The notes under the pieces: model-generated
Told to the model about the DNA's origin: nothing
Databases searched by the model: none
The model's input: only the letters and a program-made list of their open reading frames with translations
In this document: positions 12,833 to 55,262 of the stretch, piece by piece
Position numbering within the stretch: the stretch's first letter is position 1
Layout of the letters: each line of letters opens with the position of its first letter
Source: Yponomeuta sedellus
Taxonomy: Eukaryota; Arthropoda; Insecta; Lepidoptera; Yponomeutidae
Direction of reading: 5' to 3'
DNA length: 64,000 bases
Assembly: GCA_934045075.1 (NCBI GenBank)
Contig: OW203730.1
Coordinates: 9,017,692 to 9,081,691 of the forward strand
Translations under genes and position numbers: made by a program

Positions 12833-12917
12833 CGATTTGAGACATGCTGATCAGTCAAAATGTGGTACATGAAGTGACAGTTTAATATTGATGCAAAACA
12901 TAGGGTTGTAACAAAAT

Positions 12918-13028
12918 AGGGTTGCGATACACTACACTGACAATGTCGGACGATAAGCCATGCACTCGAGTGGAAAAAAGTCACATGGCTTATTGTCCGA
13001 CATTGTCAGTGTAGTGTGTCGCAACCCT
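12918..13028. repeat. 45 bp foldback hairpin (MITE-like)
   Basis: The arms at 12918-12962 and 12984-13028 (AGGGTTGCGA..., AATGTCGGAC...AAGCCATG) differ at two positions. The loop is 21 bases. The size and terminal AGGGTTGCG suggest a non-autonomous foldback element. Confidence 0.9.
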
Positions 13029-13439
13029 AATAGTGCTTTGTGATAGCTGATTGAGGGTAGTCTGAAATCTCATCAGCCGAAGATGCGAACGGGTGCCAGC
13101 CATCAGTCTTCTCGTGACCACGATGACTGTAACGTCGTTGAAACGTCGAGGTAAAATAGCAATAAATTACTACGCGATTAAGCCCCGAAAATATTCTAAC
13201 TATGTGTACAAGTCCTGTATTGTCCTGAAGTAACTTTTTGTATAAACTCTAGCCTGTTTCCTGTTTTTTTTTCCAAATAAATAAAATAAATAAATTAAAG
13301 TCGCGAAAGTTTAAAATATGTTAAAACACAAACTCTCGTTGACGTGTCTTAATAAGTCCGCATTTTTGAGATGTATTTCTTATCATCATTACATTTAAGA
13401 GTTGTCGACGCAGTATTCACGGAGTATATGTCACAGAAT

Positions 13440-13945
13440 TTCACATCGTGGTTTTTTTTTCCCTATCAAGAGCACTCTCCGGAGGACACGGGGGAGGGAG
13501 GTGGTAAATGCTCACGCATAACAGTACGGACTTGGCCGTGCTGCCAATGTGGGACTCACAAGAAGTGCGCCTACCCACTAAATACCACCTTGGGGCTGGC
13601 TTTAGTCCTAAGGACCCCGAAACCCACAAAGGGAGCGACGACTCCCCTCGAGGCCAAGGAGGGCGCACAGCGGAGCTCCCTAGAGGAGCGTCCGCTTAGA
13701 AGAGGTAGCTACAAACTGCTAGGATAGAGCAGTGCCCCCACTAGCGGGAAAACTGGCGGGGGCTGCGTCTGACTGAGACCGAGCCTCTAGTAGGTAGCCC
13801 AGATCAGATGACAATTGATCGGGCGGGTCGACGAGTACGTTCCTGGGCATGCGCACCAGGTAATGTGGGTTCGACGTGGGTGGAGAGTAAGCCGCTGCCT
13901 CGCAGATCAGGGGATCGTACGTCACGCCATCCTTTTATACTAAAC
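13440..13945. repeat. GC-rich block upstream of the CUB exon
   Basis: GC content rises sharply compared with neighbouring sequence. Short open frames in several phases overlap, with no conserved domain and no exon-like borders. It may be a LINE 5' region or the inserted part of an element. Assignment is uncertain. Confidence 0.3.
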
Positions 13946-13990
13946 CAGAAACACTTTGTATGCGCGATTCAGGATCTCACCTCTCCGCAG

Positions 13991-14171
13991 GCTGCACGTG
14001 CATCCGCTTCACGTCTACCTACGGCAAGGAGCGCGGCACGTTCAGCAGCCCCGACTACCCGCGCGCATACCCGCCGCGCATCGACTGCCTCCTCTACACC
14101 TTCCTCGCACAGCCGCACCAGATCGTCGAGCTTCTCTTCACAGACTTCGACGTGCACCGGTCGCAGCCTGA
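13991..14171 (+). CDS. CUB-domain exon, partial gene
   Basis: The exon runs from a CTCTCCGCAG acceptor to a GA|GTGAGT donor (181 nt, phase 1 in, phase 2 out). It encodes CTCIRFTSTYGKERGTFSSP, then DYPRAYPPRIDCLLYTF and EIVELLF-like IVELLFTDFDVHRSQP. The pattern G-x-F-x-SP-x-YP-x-x-YP, a conserved Cys, and a final F-x-D-F-D-V is typical of CUB domains in secreted or membrane proteins. The wording FTSTYGKERGTFSSP recalls the Sol-1/Neto class of receptor auxiliary proteins, but that is a memory-level resemblance. Its high GC differs from the flanks. No other exon of this gene was found; the coding strand is opposite to the light-chain gene. Confidence 0.8.
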
Positions 14172-14790
14172 GTGAGTATTCTTTGTGATTCCTAAAAGAG
14201 TGGGCGATGAAAAGCTTACACGTAAGGTTTTGATATTCAGCTATTGATTGAATAAACACTAACTGGTTATGAGCTTGCAGAATAACTATTTAATTTATAG
14301 AAGGGCGCAATGCCTCCAGTATTTTGGGCACTCTCCCCAACGGTAGCGGCCTAGTTTTCAATTCGAGGATTAATTTTATTAGTAAATAGTTGAGGTAATG
14401 TATAATAATGAATCACTGTTTTCATCAAAACATTGATTCATCATTCTATGAATGTTCTATAAGATCCTTCACATGACAGTTCACAAAGCTGCCCGAATAA
14501 AACCGTCGAGGATTTATCTATAGAGCAAGCGCAAGATCTATATAGTAAGAAATATCCTGTAATTTATTTCAAACGACATCGGTCGGTCTAGCTTCAGGTG
14601 CCCAAGACGGGGGCTATTGCAATTATGACACCCTGCTTGCATTTTAGCGATCGCATCGTTGACTCGTATATCGTCAAGAAAAAGCTGCTTATTTTACTAG
14701 AAATTAGACAGTTTTGTTAACCAATAGTTTGTATAAGCTTTTTGTACGTTATTACTCGGTCGCGCGATCTAGAAACGAAGCAGATGACGA
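14172..14790. other. Intron sequence downstream of the CUB exon, nothing recognised
   Basis: It begins at the GTGAGT donor. I see no second CUB exon or repeat that I know. Confidence 0.5.
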
Positions 14791-14794
14791 GCAC

Positions 14795-14950
14795 CAATGC
14801 GTTGGACAGATATTATAACAAAAGCTTCAGGGGGAACTCAACAAGCAGCCGTATATCTGGCGCATAATAATATCTGGAGCGAATAGAGAGCGCTGGTGGC
14901 GGAAGGTGTTCCATAGTCACGTCCCTCAGTCTTAAGGAAACAACGAAGAA
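14795..14950 (+). mobile_element. LINE C-terminal fragment with GAA tail
   Basis: One frame gives NRERWWRKVFHSHVPQS before TAA, the end of a class of insect LINE proteins, followed by AACGAAGAAGAAGA as tail. Confidence 0.45.
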
Positions 14951-14996
14951 GAAGACCTTAAAACTATTAGTAAATTTTGCATTACTCACCCTGATT

Positions 14997-15085
14997 TCTG
15001 CATATTTGTGATGTCGCTGTTTCTGGTTCCCACGACACAGGGTATCCTAGTGTGGGGCCGGAAGCAAGGTGCGAAAATGTAAATG
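14997..15085 (+). repeat. SINE family 1, 3' body
   Basis: TTTGTGATGTCGCTGTTTCT, CCCACGACACAGGGTATCC and GTGTGGGGCCGGAAGC match the 6668 copy. Confidence 0.75.
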
Positions 15086-15089
15086 AAAA

Positions 15090-16120
15090 ATGAAAATACA
15101 TTATTCTTTTTCATTCACCGTCTTCAATAAGATGATGGCGAACAATCACTTGATGACTCCTCGAGGCTCCTAGGTAAAGCAAGAAACCGAGTTTTGTGAT
15201 GGTTAAAGTCTACATTGGTACAAAAAAAGTAAACCAAACGTGTGAGATATCTCATAAACCTATGTGTTGCTAGACACCCTACCAAAATACGAATGGACAG
15301 ATTAATTTCAATACACAATTGTTGTTGCTATTCCAATCTTCACGCAAGCGAAGTTGCTTAGGGTAATTAAAACGCCCACGTGCGTGGCGGGCGACACGCA
15401 GTGTTCCGTAGAAGAAGGGGTCTTACTTGCTTCTTTAGAACTATCAACTTTGTGAACTAATTTTCAATGGAATTCGTATGAAATTTTCTTTTTATTTTGG
15501 TCGCGTAGTTTCACTTTTTATAAATGGTATTACTCATTAACATGTAAAGCATACTCAGGCGTGTTAGTGTTCCTTTTAAGTTCATTATATATGCTACCCT
15601 GTGTGTCCTGAATTTCTTACGTTCCTATAATCAACCGATTAGCCGGGAGACCGAGGGGGACACCCTACTCAAACAGAAATGAGTGCTTTAAAGCTCAATA
15701 ATTTACCAACGGATCCCTAAAACAAAAAAATTTATGCGAAAACTTACAATATTTAACGACCAATCCAACCATACCTCACACTATAATGTAGACGAGAAAA
15801 AATGCATCCTTAATCCTAATGTAGGTGTAACGGAGGTCCCTAAAAAACGGACTGCCAGATTTGGCGAAACTATAAGGGTTACTTTTTGTCTACGAAACCC
15901 TAAAAATGAGATGTTCAACTCGATATACAAAATGGCGACCAGGGCTGAAGTTCCCAAGTGAACGGCCAAGAGGCAGACAATCTTTCCTTTGATAAGTTTT
16001 GTTCTGCATTTTATATTGAGAATTATTTTTCTTTCGAATAAAACTCCTTCATTATTTAGTCTCTTTTTTGTACTCTTGAATACAGACCTACAATGTGTAA
16101 AATGTAATTCCCGTCACGCA
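15090..16120. other. No gene recognised
   Basis: A 75-codon frame at 15734-15961 lacks any domain and crosses a repeat-like stretch (GGTCCCTAAAAAACGGACTG, ACGAAACCCTAAAAATGAG). I treat it as non-coding. Confidence 0.4.
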
Positions 16121-16129
16121 TACTATGGA

Positions 16130-16345
16130 CTGAAACAATTTGTAACGGTGCAAACCTCCATACACCATTTTTATTTCTTTTTCTATCTATAATTTTCAAA
16201 TATTTAAATTACGTCACACATTTTTCGATTTCCCTCATTTTTCATAATTACAACTAGTGGTTATATACTAACTCTTTGATTACAACTTTACCCTTCGACC
16301 AAATCTGACTATATTACCTGCTTATCCGTTTTTATCCAGTTTTCT
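16130..16345 (+). repeat. Unnamed dispersed repeat, copy 1
   Basis: TTTGTAACGGTGCAAACCTC, ATTACGTCACACATTTTTCG and CCTGCTTATCCGTTTTTATC recur in inverse order and strand at 20180-20385. Confidence 0.75.
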
Positions 16346-16563
16346 GTTTTATTATAAAATATACTACCTATTAATCTACAAATAATGCCACAATTTACGT
16401 CGTTCCAGTGTTTATTATTATTATAAAAGATAAACAACATTCCAAATTTACCTGTTATATAAAAAAAAGAAATCGTAGGGTGATATTATATTTTTTTTGG
16501 TCGTGCGTTCTTATAATACGTAAGTACAAGCCAGCGCTACGTACCTTTCTTTCTTGCCGTCAA

Positions 16564-16751
16564 TCTATAATATAAATATAAATCGCTGAATGTGTTGGTA
16601 AGCGCAATTCTCGAGAGTAGCTGAACCGATTTCACTAATTAATTTTTTAAGATATACCTTGAAGTACGAGGATGGTTCTTACGGAGAGAAAAATAAAAAA
16701 AAAATTAAAGCAGCGACTGTCAGGCGGTACGAAGTTCGCTGGGTCAGCTAG
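16564..16751 (+). mobile_element. Short non-autonomous Helitron-like element
   Basis: It starts TCTATAATATAAA after an A and ends GGGTCAGCTAG before a T. Inside are GTGTTGGTAAGCGC, TGAACCGATTTC, CTTGAAGTACGAGGATGG and a terminal hairpin region GGCGGTACGAAGTTCGC. A TC start, a CTAG end, no terminal inverted repeats and insertion between A and T fit the Helitron class. Confidence 0.7.
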
Positions 16752-17285
16752 TTGTAATACATTTTTGTTTCTGTAAATGCTATAAAGAGATTCAAGAGTT
16801 TTGAATTCAATGCGCCACAACTAATTAATTTACAAAAGGAAACCTTGACAATTTCTTAAGAGTGTGGTGTCGTAAACGTAAATTTCATTTCTTAAGTGCG
16901 ATTTTGAACCTCAAAATCTATCAAGTCGTTGATTCCTAGGTAAACACAGAATAATGAAGTTTTTGAAATGCCATTAATAAATTAACACACGGTATATCAA
17001 TAACTTTGTAAGCACTTACATCCGTGTTTGTACGTGGTTTCCTAAAAAACAAGATCAAGAAAAGTAAGGAAAGTAGACACTTGACCAATTTTCGACTGAA
17101 AATGTTGTCAGCCTCAGTACCCTTTGGAGAGTCCTTGAAGATACGACTGGCCTTCTTGGAAAGTAAGATTGTGAGCTTTATTAAAAGCCTGCTGTCTTTT
17201 ATCCTAAGAACCAAGCAACCAACTTTATGATTAAATTGTGACTAATTCTAATTAGATTGTGTTTTTTTCTGTAGCCTATAAACGT

Positions 17286-17490
17286 CTTTAGAGAGGTATG
17301 GGATTAATTACCACACGAGCCAACCGCGGATTGGCAATTTCAAGCGCTGAGGTATTTAAACACCCCAGACTCTCAGGTTTCCTCACGATGTTTTCCTTCA
17401 CACTTAGCGAGTGGTATTGCTACTGTAACTTCACAAATGTACATAACTTAGAAAACAGAGTCATGGGAGTTGAAATTGTGAATAAATTGT
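17286..17490 (+). repeat. Dispersed repeat, GGATTGGCAATTTCAAGCGC family
   Basis: CGCGGATTGGCAATTTCAAG, then CTCAGGTTTCCTCACGATG and TTTTCCTTCACACTTAGCGAG match the other members of this family. Confidence 0.55.
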
Positions 17491-17499
17491 AATTAATAT

Positions 17500-18580
17500 G
17501 TAAGACTTCCGCCGACTAGTGAAATTTAATATTCTCGAGCTGCAATTTTTTTTCTGGAGTGTAACGAAGAATTGTGTAAACTTTTATTAATTTGCCCACG
17601 ATCCGGTTTTCCTGTAGAAAGTTTTCAATTGTGAAACTTGTGGATTGCTTCAGTCTGAAAGTCAAGCCACGAACTTTAATGAGCAAAACTATTTTAGTAG
17701 CGGGTTATTGATTTAATACTTGATGAGTTCTTAGGCACAAAGCAATAAAGTTTTAAATGGAATTTGATACTCATTTACAAGTTCGTTACAACGAAATGAC
17801 GGTTATTTTTGTTAGTGTTTAACAACGAGCCATTTAAAAATATTTCTGAGATGCAGTTTATAATCTGTGGTTACGGGCTTTCCCTTTGCCTCATACTATA
17901 TAACCTGACTTTGAGGAGAGTTTTAAGTAATCGTGTTTTGATAAACAAGACTGTTACGGTTTTATGTGAGTATAAAAGATTAAATCAAGCCAAAATGCAG
18001 ATTAATATTATCTGTGGTGGAGAATTTTTAAGAAAAAATCGTATATTAAGCGAGTCTTATTGCAAACTTCTTAAATTGGAGGTAGGTTGGGGAAACATAA
18101 TGTCAGGAATAACATGTCATGTTGGTGTTCAGTAGGGGTATTGAACATTCTAATATTTTTTACGATTGTAAAAAATAGTACAGTTTTGATAAAATAATGT
18201 GGCCTGAGGCAAGGCTATGTAAAAAATTACGGAAACATCTTTTGTGTTTATATTAAGGTAAACTTTTGTTCTATATTAAGTTTTTCTTCTTCTTCACACT
18301 ACAAAGGCAAAAACTGTTGGGTCGAGGAAAAAAAAGACTTCTAAATCGCCGCTTAAAACCGCACCATGTGGAGATGTTTTATAAAGGCCCAATGTCCCTG
18401 ATCAGTGATAAAAGGTTATAAGAAGTAGGTAAGTTTTTTTCATATAGAGAAAACCTGCTTTGAAATTGATTAATCCTAAAGTAAAATTTTTTTGATTCAA
18501 AACGACGCATAGAATACCAAAATCTTACAACCATAGTAGCATAGACTAACAAAAGTAGGTACGTATAAAATTTCCGTAAT
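17500..18580. other. No recognised feature
   Basis: An AT-rich 108-codon frame (17809-18135) shows no domain. No exon borders are convincing. Confidence 0.45.
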
Positions 18581-18671
18581 TTTACTCTTCAGCAAAGAGT
18601 CTGATCACTTTTTGTAGCTTTACGTCCCACTGCAGGGCACAAGCCTTCTCTCAGAGAGAGAGTGAGTAAGG

Positions 18672-18840
18672 GCTCAATTGTCTAGCGGCAATTTCATGCA
18701 CTAAGGTAAGGCACGTTTTCTGGCAAGGAAAGCCAGAGGTCGCGGGTTCGAATCCCGGCATGGGTAGAATTTTTAGCCTCTAAATAGGTTTTTAAAACTG
18801 TCCGTAGCACGGGTTAGTGCATTAAAAAAAAGAGTATAAT
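18672..18840 (+). repeat. tRNA-headed SINE (family 2), damaged head
   Basis: AAGCCAGAGGTCGCGGGTTC, GAATCCCGGCATGGGTAG and TTTTAGCCTCTAAATAGG are present. The A-box half carries an unrelated-looking insertion containing ATTTCATGCACTAAGGTAAGG. Confidence 0.65.
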
Positions 18841-19194
18841 GCACTAAGGTACTTCAGAGACTTAGAATTCCTCACGATGTTTTCCTTCACAGTTAGTTAA
18901 CATTTTTTTAAATCCCACTCGACGTTCTGCACAAACTTAATAGAACCGTCGATGTTGCGTAATTTAAACCTGCATTTTAAGCTTTTAATTACTATTATTC
19001 GTCGGATGAAACCTCAAAATTTTAATATCTACTGTTTGATATTAATTAGGGCTTAAAAGCGTTACATAACTACGCTACAACAATATTTATTTACCAAATT
19101 GCCTGGGTGAGATTAAATATCGGGATTTAATTGTATGTGTCAGTATTGCCACTTTCCTAAAATGAAAATTAAGCGTACAACTTTTTCATCGTAC

Positions 19195-19280
19195 TACTGT
19201 TTGTTACGTCCTTGCCTGGTTACCATAACACAGGGTACACTAGTCAGGGTACACCAGTAATTGTGTTGTGTGGAAGTTAT
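19195..19280 (+). repeat. Dispersed repeat, CCTGGTTACC / TTGTGTGGAAG family
   Basis: CCTTGCCTGGTTACCATAAC and TTGTGTTGTGTGGAAGTTATTAA. Related copies: 21770-21840 (+), 46565-46640 (-), 60740-60815 (-), 63010-63085 (-). Confidence 0.5.
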
Positions 19281-19287
19281 TAATCAT

Positions 19288-19632
19288 CATCATCATCAAC
19301 CCATTATGTCCCCACCGAGGGGCACGGATCTCTTCCCTGAGGAAGCTATAGACCGTACTCCACCACGGGGACCAAGTCCGGTTTGGTGGAGGCTTGCAAG
19401 ACTAGTGGCTGGTCTTACTGTAAGTTTTCAAGCCGCCTTAAGGCGTCTGACTTGGCTTAACGACTACCATCTATCGATGGCAGCCGGCACCAACTGCTTA
19501 ACGTGCCTTACAAAGCACGGAATCGCTCGGAAAAATGACCGTTTACCCATCCATGAGAGCCCTGTGTTGCTGAACCTTCGTGACCGTTTAAGGTCACTCA
19601 CGACAACGTCACGCCGGAACTACGAGCGATTC
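19288..19632 (-). repeat. 5S-headed SINE, subfamily 2
   Basis: On the minus strand the head, the AAGCAGTTGGTGCCGGCTGCC segment, and CCACCAAACCGGACTTGG lead to GGGGACATAATGGGTTGATG. It is like the 43550 copy. Confidence 0.8.
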
Positions 19633-19729
19633 TTATTAGTTATTAGTATTTATTGTAATTACTGCCATTAGTTTAAAATATGTTTTTATCCACTAAACTT
19701 AATGGTATGTACACCATGACTTTTAGGTG

Positions 19730-19995
19730 GTTTGAAAGCCAAGAAAAAATTAAGAAGTCTGCACAACAGCTATGGAATACGCAAGTTTGTTTTTTAAAAA
19801 TGGTACTTCCCAAAAATATTTCGACACAAACTTCCATGAGGATCATAAGTTGCCAGTTATCGCGATCCCTAGGATTATCCAGATAGACGGAGAGGGTGTA
19901 ATATTTTAAATAATCTATTTTGTATACTTAAAATTAATACTCTTAAGTGGCATTTTCAATTACTTGTCACATAATAGTGGCTTTCAAACCACCCA
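19730..19995. repeat. Possible MITE with 16 bp terminal inverted repeats
   Basis: GGTGGTTTGAAAGCCA at 19730 is matched by its complement TGGCTTTCAAACCACC ending near 19994. The target duplication is not clear. Confidence 0.5.
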
Positions 19996-20169
19996 GGTTT
20001 CAACGTGTATAGGCTGTTGCAGAAATAACCAGAAATGCAGAAATATCGTCTTTTTGCATAGAGTAAATATCACAAATCTCAATAATGTCAACAACTCGTT
20101 TTAGAACCAATAGCCCAGAACCTAGTAAAACTGGAACGACTCTAACTTTGTGCTTTATTATACTATCTT

Positions 20170-20385
20170 ATTTAGATTATATTTTGTAATGAAAATAGAA
20201 AAGTAGATAAAAACGGATAAGCAGGTAAAAATAGTCAGATCAAGTCGAGTTGTAAAGTAGTAATCATGAAAAATTAAGGAAATCGATAAATGTGTGACGT
20301 AATTTTAAGTACCTATTTGAAAGTGATAGATAGAAAAAGAAATGTAAAAAATGGTGTAAAGAGGTCTGCACCGTTACATAAGTTT
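20170..20385 (-). repeat. Unnamed dispersed repeat, copy 2 (inverse of 16130-16345)
   Basis: GATAAAAACGGATAAGCAGG, AAATGTGTGACGTAAT and GCACCGTTACATAAG are the reverse complements of segments of copy 1. Confidence 0.75.
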
Positions 20386-20875
20386 ATGATCATATTCAGT
20401 GATTTGACGCGCACTGCAGAACACAGGTCTCTCTCATGATTTTCCAAGCTTCACGGTCATGTGCCGACCGCATCCAGCGACTTCCCGCCGTCATCGTAAC
20501 GTCATCGTCGTTTTTATTTGTGTTAAGCTACTCCAACTGTCAAATGCATACATATTTTTACTCTTTGTAGTCGTCTAAATGCTTAACTGGAAAGAGCGGA
20601 ATGTAACGTATTAGAAGGACTGGTTGTTATAGAACCTTCCTGCGATGTAGGAAGAGATCCGTGACTCAGCAATGAGAACATACAACGGTTGATCGAGAAG
20701 GACTAGTCGTCAGATCATTTGGTGGAGGGGCTGCCACACTGCGTCGTCCAGCCCTTGGTCGCCAGGTGCATTATTTACAAGAAGATATGACATTATATTA
20801 GCCTTTATCGGAGCAAACTATTGTATAAACGGGGTAGAGACCGAATCAAGCTACAAGAAAAGTTTATAACACAAA

Positions 20876-20881
20876 TTTATT
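20876..20881 (-). terminator. Poly(A) signal AATAAA of the light-chain gene
   Basis: AATAAA on the minus strand begins 17 bases after the TAG stop, followed by a T/G-containing stretch. This implies a very short 3' UTR. Confidence 0.75.
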
Positions 20882-20897
20882 ATGAATATTGAAGACT

Positions 20898-51786
<30,889 letters not shown>

Positions 51787-51855
51787 TGCCGAAATCTATC
51801 GCTTCTCTTTGGCCGCGTTCTCTACCCCACTAGCACATGTGCGGAGTATCACACG

Positions 51856-51890
51856 ACTGAGAGTTTGTGGGGACATTCAGTAAATAAAAT
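51856..51890 (-). promoter_or_regulatory. Candidate core promoter of the light-chain gene
   Basis: Read on the minus strand, an arthropod initiator TCAGT (51860-51856, A at 51858) lies 72 bases before the ATG. An A/T-rich TATA-like ATTTTATTTA lies 23-32 bases upstream, and AGTGG at +28 to +32 fits four of five positions of the DPE consensus. No acceptor-like site separates it from the ATG, so one 5' exon is enough. It is predicted from motifs only. Confidence 0.45.
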
Positions 51891-51899
51891 GTAAACATT

Positions 51900-53180
51900 T
51901 AGTTACTGGAATTCCGCAACAAATTTTGCTGGAGCTGGAGAGATAAATTTTATCCCGCGTCTTCCGTGGGCAGTTAATTATTTATATTTCAGTCGGATGC
52001 ACGCAGATCTCGCGATTATCACCGAGATGTTAACCCCGACTAATTAATCTTTGGTTTGCGGCGGGCGGTGTTTATAAGCGGAGTTCGGCAAACTTGGTTC
52101 AAGCCAACTCTTTGATTTGAAATTCTATATCATGTTACGGACGCTCTACAAACCTAGGTATTTAATGAGGTACCTCGTTAATAGGATTTGTTAGAAGTAT
52201 GTAAAGGGGAGCGGTTTCTATAAATCGAGTTGCAAGATTACTTCCATCCGCTTGGAAATGGTACGACCATTCGTAGCTATTCTGGGGTTAGCACGTTTTG
52301 CTAATTCGGTAAATTATTATATTTGAAACATTGTAACTGAAACTAGGTCAGAATTACACTATACACGTCAACATTATTTACATTATTTTCCGCTATTGCT
52401 TTTAGAAGCAAGGACGCTTTTCGTACTATGTAGGTACATTTGTAATAATTTTATATTTGTTGTGTTTTTTCCAGTGTTCAATAAAAAAAATCTTACCTTA
52501 TCTTAACCTATGTTGCAAATATGTCTGTGTAGTTAACTTTTTCATTTCGATTGCATTTAATTCCAGCATATTGTTCTTATTTCCTGCAAGCAACCTAAAC
52601 TTTACGTAGACTATATACAAAGTTCCGTCTAAACCTGCTCTTGTAGGTTTCGGAAAGTTTCCTGCTCGTGTTTTTTATGAAAAACATAGATAATTCGATT
52701 ACAGTGCGCAAAACACTTTTTTATTTTGCTTCCTGCTGTTACAACGCATATTTTTGCGCGTGGCAACCGGATTGTTTTATATAATGTATTTAGCAAAAGC
52801 ACACTTTGACAGACATATTGCGCTTAATGTAGATAAATAACTGTACACACTAAGAATTTAACACGTGTATAATACCAAAATGCAGCTATCAACCTAAATA
52901 GAGATTGAAGAACGTATTATTCAGTACAGTTTCCAGTGAATACAGGTAAACGGATCCAGCCCCATATAAACATGCCTTTACACCTATACAATGCCTCGCT
53001 ATTGTGCACCAAATGCACCTATTATCTATGCAATAAACAACCGCGAACTAACAGTTAGGAAAATACAAACAATGCACAGTCACGATACATCAAACTATTA
53101 CAGTTTTTAGGTCATTGATTCCTGGGATTTGATCCCATAATTATATTAAATTCAGCTTATGTCTTACGAATTGCGGATTC
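51900..53180. other. Upstream flank of the light-chain gene, no second gene seen
   Basis: It is mostly single-copy-looking. GTGTTTATAAGCGGAG (52068) is TATA-like, but no reading frame follows. Regulatory sites for the gene could lie here; I cannot place them. Confidence 0.4.
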
Positions 53181-53184
53181 CTAA

Positions 53185-53645
53185 TTTAAAATACTTTTCA
53201 ATCTGGATTCTTTACTGCGTTTAAATTGGTAGGTCTTTCACAATAATGCGCAATAATTTGGCGTTAGCTTAGCAATTCCAAAACTATGTTTTTAGTCTTC
53301 AGTGAGTTTGCAAGAAATTTAAATGTTACGTTGCCGTCGCGCGCTTCCAAATTGTATTGTACTTGTAGAGTTTCACTCCAATCGGTTAAATCAGCTCATG
53401 CATTTTTGTAAAGCGGGTTGGAATAGCAAGTCTCCGACTTTGAATATCAATATTCAAATTGCCTTTTCGATTTGGATTCTAAGGCACTTTAAAATCGGGA
53501 TCAGAATGTCGGACTCAATGCTAATAACACGACGATGGCATAGCAATTCCAAAACTAGTTTTTAATCAACCGCAAGTATCCGGTTGCAACTGGTTTGCTG
53601 CAAATTTAAATGCCACATTGCGGGGGCGCGCTAAGAAATTGCAAT
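53185..53645. repeat. Old tandem duplication, about 270 bp period
   Basis: TAGCAATTCCAAAACTA...TTTTTA and AATTTAAATGTTACGTTGCC at 53270-53340 recur as TAGCAATTCCAAAACTAG and AATTTAAATGCCACATTGCG at 53538-53625. Upstream TCTGGATTCTT matches TTTGGATTCTA. The copies are well diverged. Confidence 0.65.
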
Positions 53646-54261
53646 GTAGAGTGTAAGGGTTAACGCACACAGCATCCATTGTAAGCTTACTGTTCAAGGT
53701 TGTTCGCGAAGACTTTATATTGTAATTTTATACGATATAATTCATTGGTTTTCTTTCTTGTCAGAGTTTTCATGATTACTAATTACACATTAAATAAAAA
53801 TACAGAAAATAATTTAAGAAGATAAAACCTGTTGAGTAAAACTCAAAGGGTTTTCCGTCCCTCCTTTTTTTCAAACGATTTCGTCACTGTGAAGCAGAGC
53901 AACAACGAATCCAATAAAAGTAAAAGTTAAGTTAAAGTAAAAAGTTCTTTACTAAATAAAAATGACTTGAAGCAAATGAATAGTCTGTTGTCTCCTGTCT
54001 TGTGGTGGCCTTTTATATATTTTCAATCACAAATAGTGATTTTTAAAAGGAGCAAACATTGACATCCGCTTCTCCTAATCATGGCCACTCGAGTACTTCA
54101 GTTTAAGTTGCCATGCACCCTCTTTTATACTCCACTCGACTCTCTTAACTGCTGAGGCCTACTTGCGTCAGCCCGGGTTAGCTCATTTAACTCGAGTTAA
54201 CTAGTTAAATCGCTCATTTTGCATGCGAATATTATTTGTATATATATACATACAATATATC

Positions 54262-54633
54262 GATTGTTCCTGTATGTCCTCACTGCACGGGTAGCGGCAC
54301 GAGGCACGGGTCTCTTCCGGCATTGCAGGAAAGTTAGACCATACTCCACCACGGGGGCCAAGTCCGGGTTGGTGGAGGTTTGTAAGACAGTGGCGGGCCT
54401 TACTGTCAGAAGTTATCAAGCCGCCCATAAGGCCTCTGACATGGCTTAACGAATGCCATTACATGACAGCCGGCACCCACGGCTTAGCGTGCCTTGCGAA
54501 GCACGGAAGCGCTTGGAAAAATGTCACTAGCGGTAGTAACGGGACGGTCACCCATCCAGGACCTGACCGCGCCTGTTGTTGCTTAACTCGAGTGATTGAT
54601 TCCAATCACTCGGTTCGACTAGGCCACGAGCGC

Positions 54634-54636
<3 letters not shown>
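54262..54636 (-). repeat. 5S-headed SINE, subfamily 1, near full length
   Basis: On the minus strand, GAAGCGCTCGTGGCCTAGTC, GAGTTAAGCAACAACAGGCG and GGATGGGTGACCGTCCCG form a well-kept head. The 3' end is altered near 54285-54300. Confidence 0.92.

Positions 54637-54697
<61 letters not shown>
54637..54697. repeat. (TA)n microsatellite
   Basis: About 30 TA units directly adjoin the 5' end of the SINE at 54262-54636. Confidence 0.97.
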
Positions 54698-54705
<8 letters not shown>

Positions 54706-55262
54706 ACGAGCCTGAGTAGTCCTCCAACAACTTCCTTTGCCGCCTCCACATCGTCCACTCACTGTTATTGACTGCCGTCCTGTAAAAATGAAAGGTTGAC
54801 AAGACGGAAGCAGTGTTCTCATACTTGAAGACTAGGTAAACGTTCCTCAACCATAGACGGTGGTTCCCCGCAATTTATGTAGGAAATGGGAGCTGCACTA
54901 AAAATCCAACTCCTGTCTAGGTTCGGCGTTCGATAGATTTTTTTCCGCAGCGCCTTCGGTTCGATGGATTCGAGCTCGACATCGTGGTTCGTGAAATGTG
55001 TGCTTCTCCTCTCCTTCTTCGTACAGTTTAATGTAAATTTATACCTTCCATCTGATTTGACGATTGGTGGCAGGAGGCAACGTATGCTAATTTTGTTTTT
55101 TTTTTTGTGGCCTATATACGTCTCTCTGCAGAAAACAGGCTTTCTCTCAGAGAGAGTGTATAGGTTAAATCATCACGCGTGGCCACCGCGGATTGGCAGT
55201 TTCAAGCGCTGAGGCATCTGAACACCTCAGACACTCAAGTATCCTCACGATGTTATCCTTCC

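Noticed and set aside
13808..14188. 126-codon frame over the CUB exon in another phase, and a minus-strand 96-codon frame
   Set aside because: Shadows of the GC-rich CUB exon; Ser/Arg/Thr-rich composition without domain.
19261..19671. 136-codon plus-strand frame, and similar 60-137-codon frames at 29.7, 46.0, 48.5, 54.3 and 55.2 kb
   Set aside because: All are readings across 5S-headed SINE copies, repeated with the repeat.
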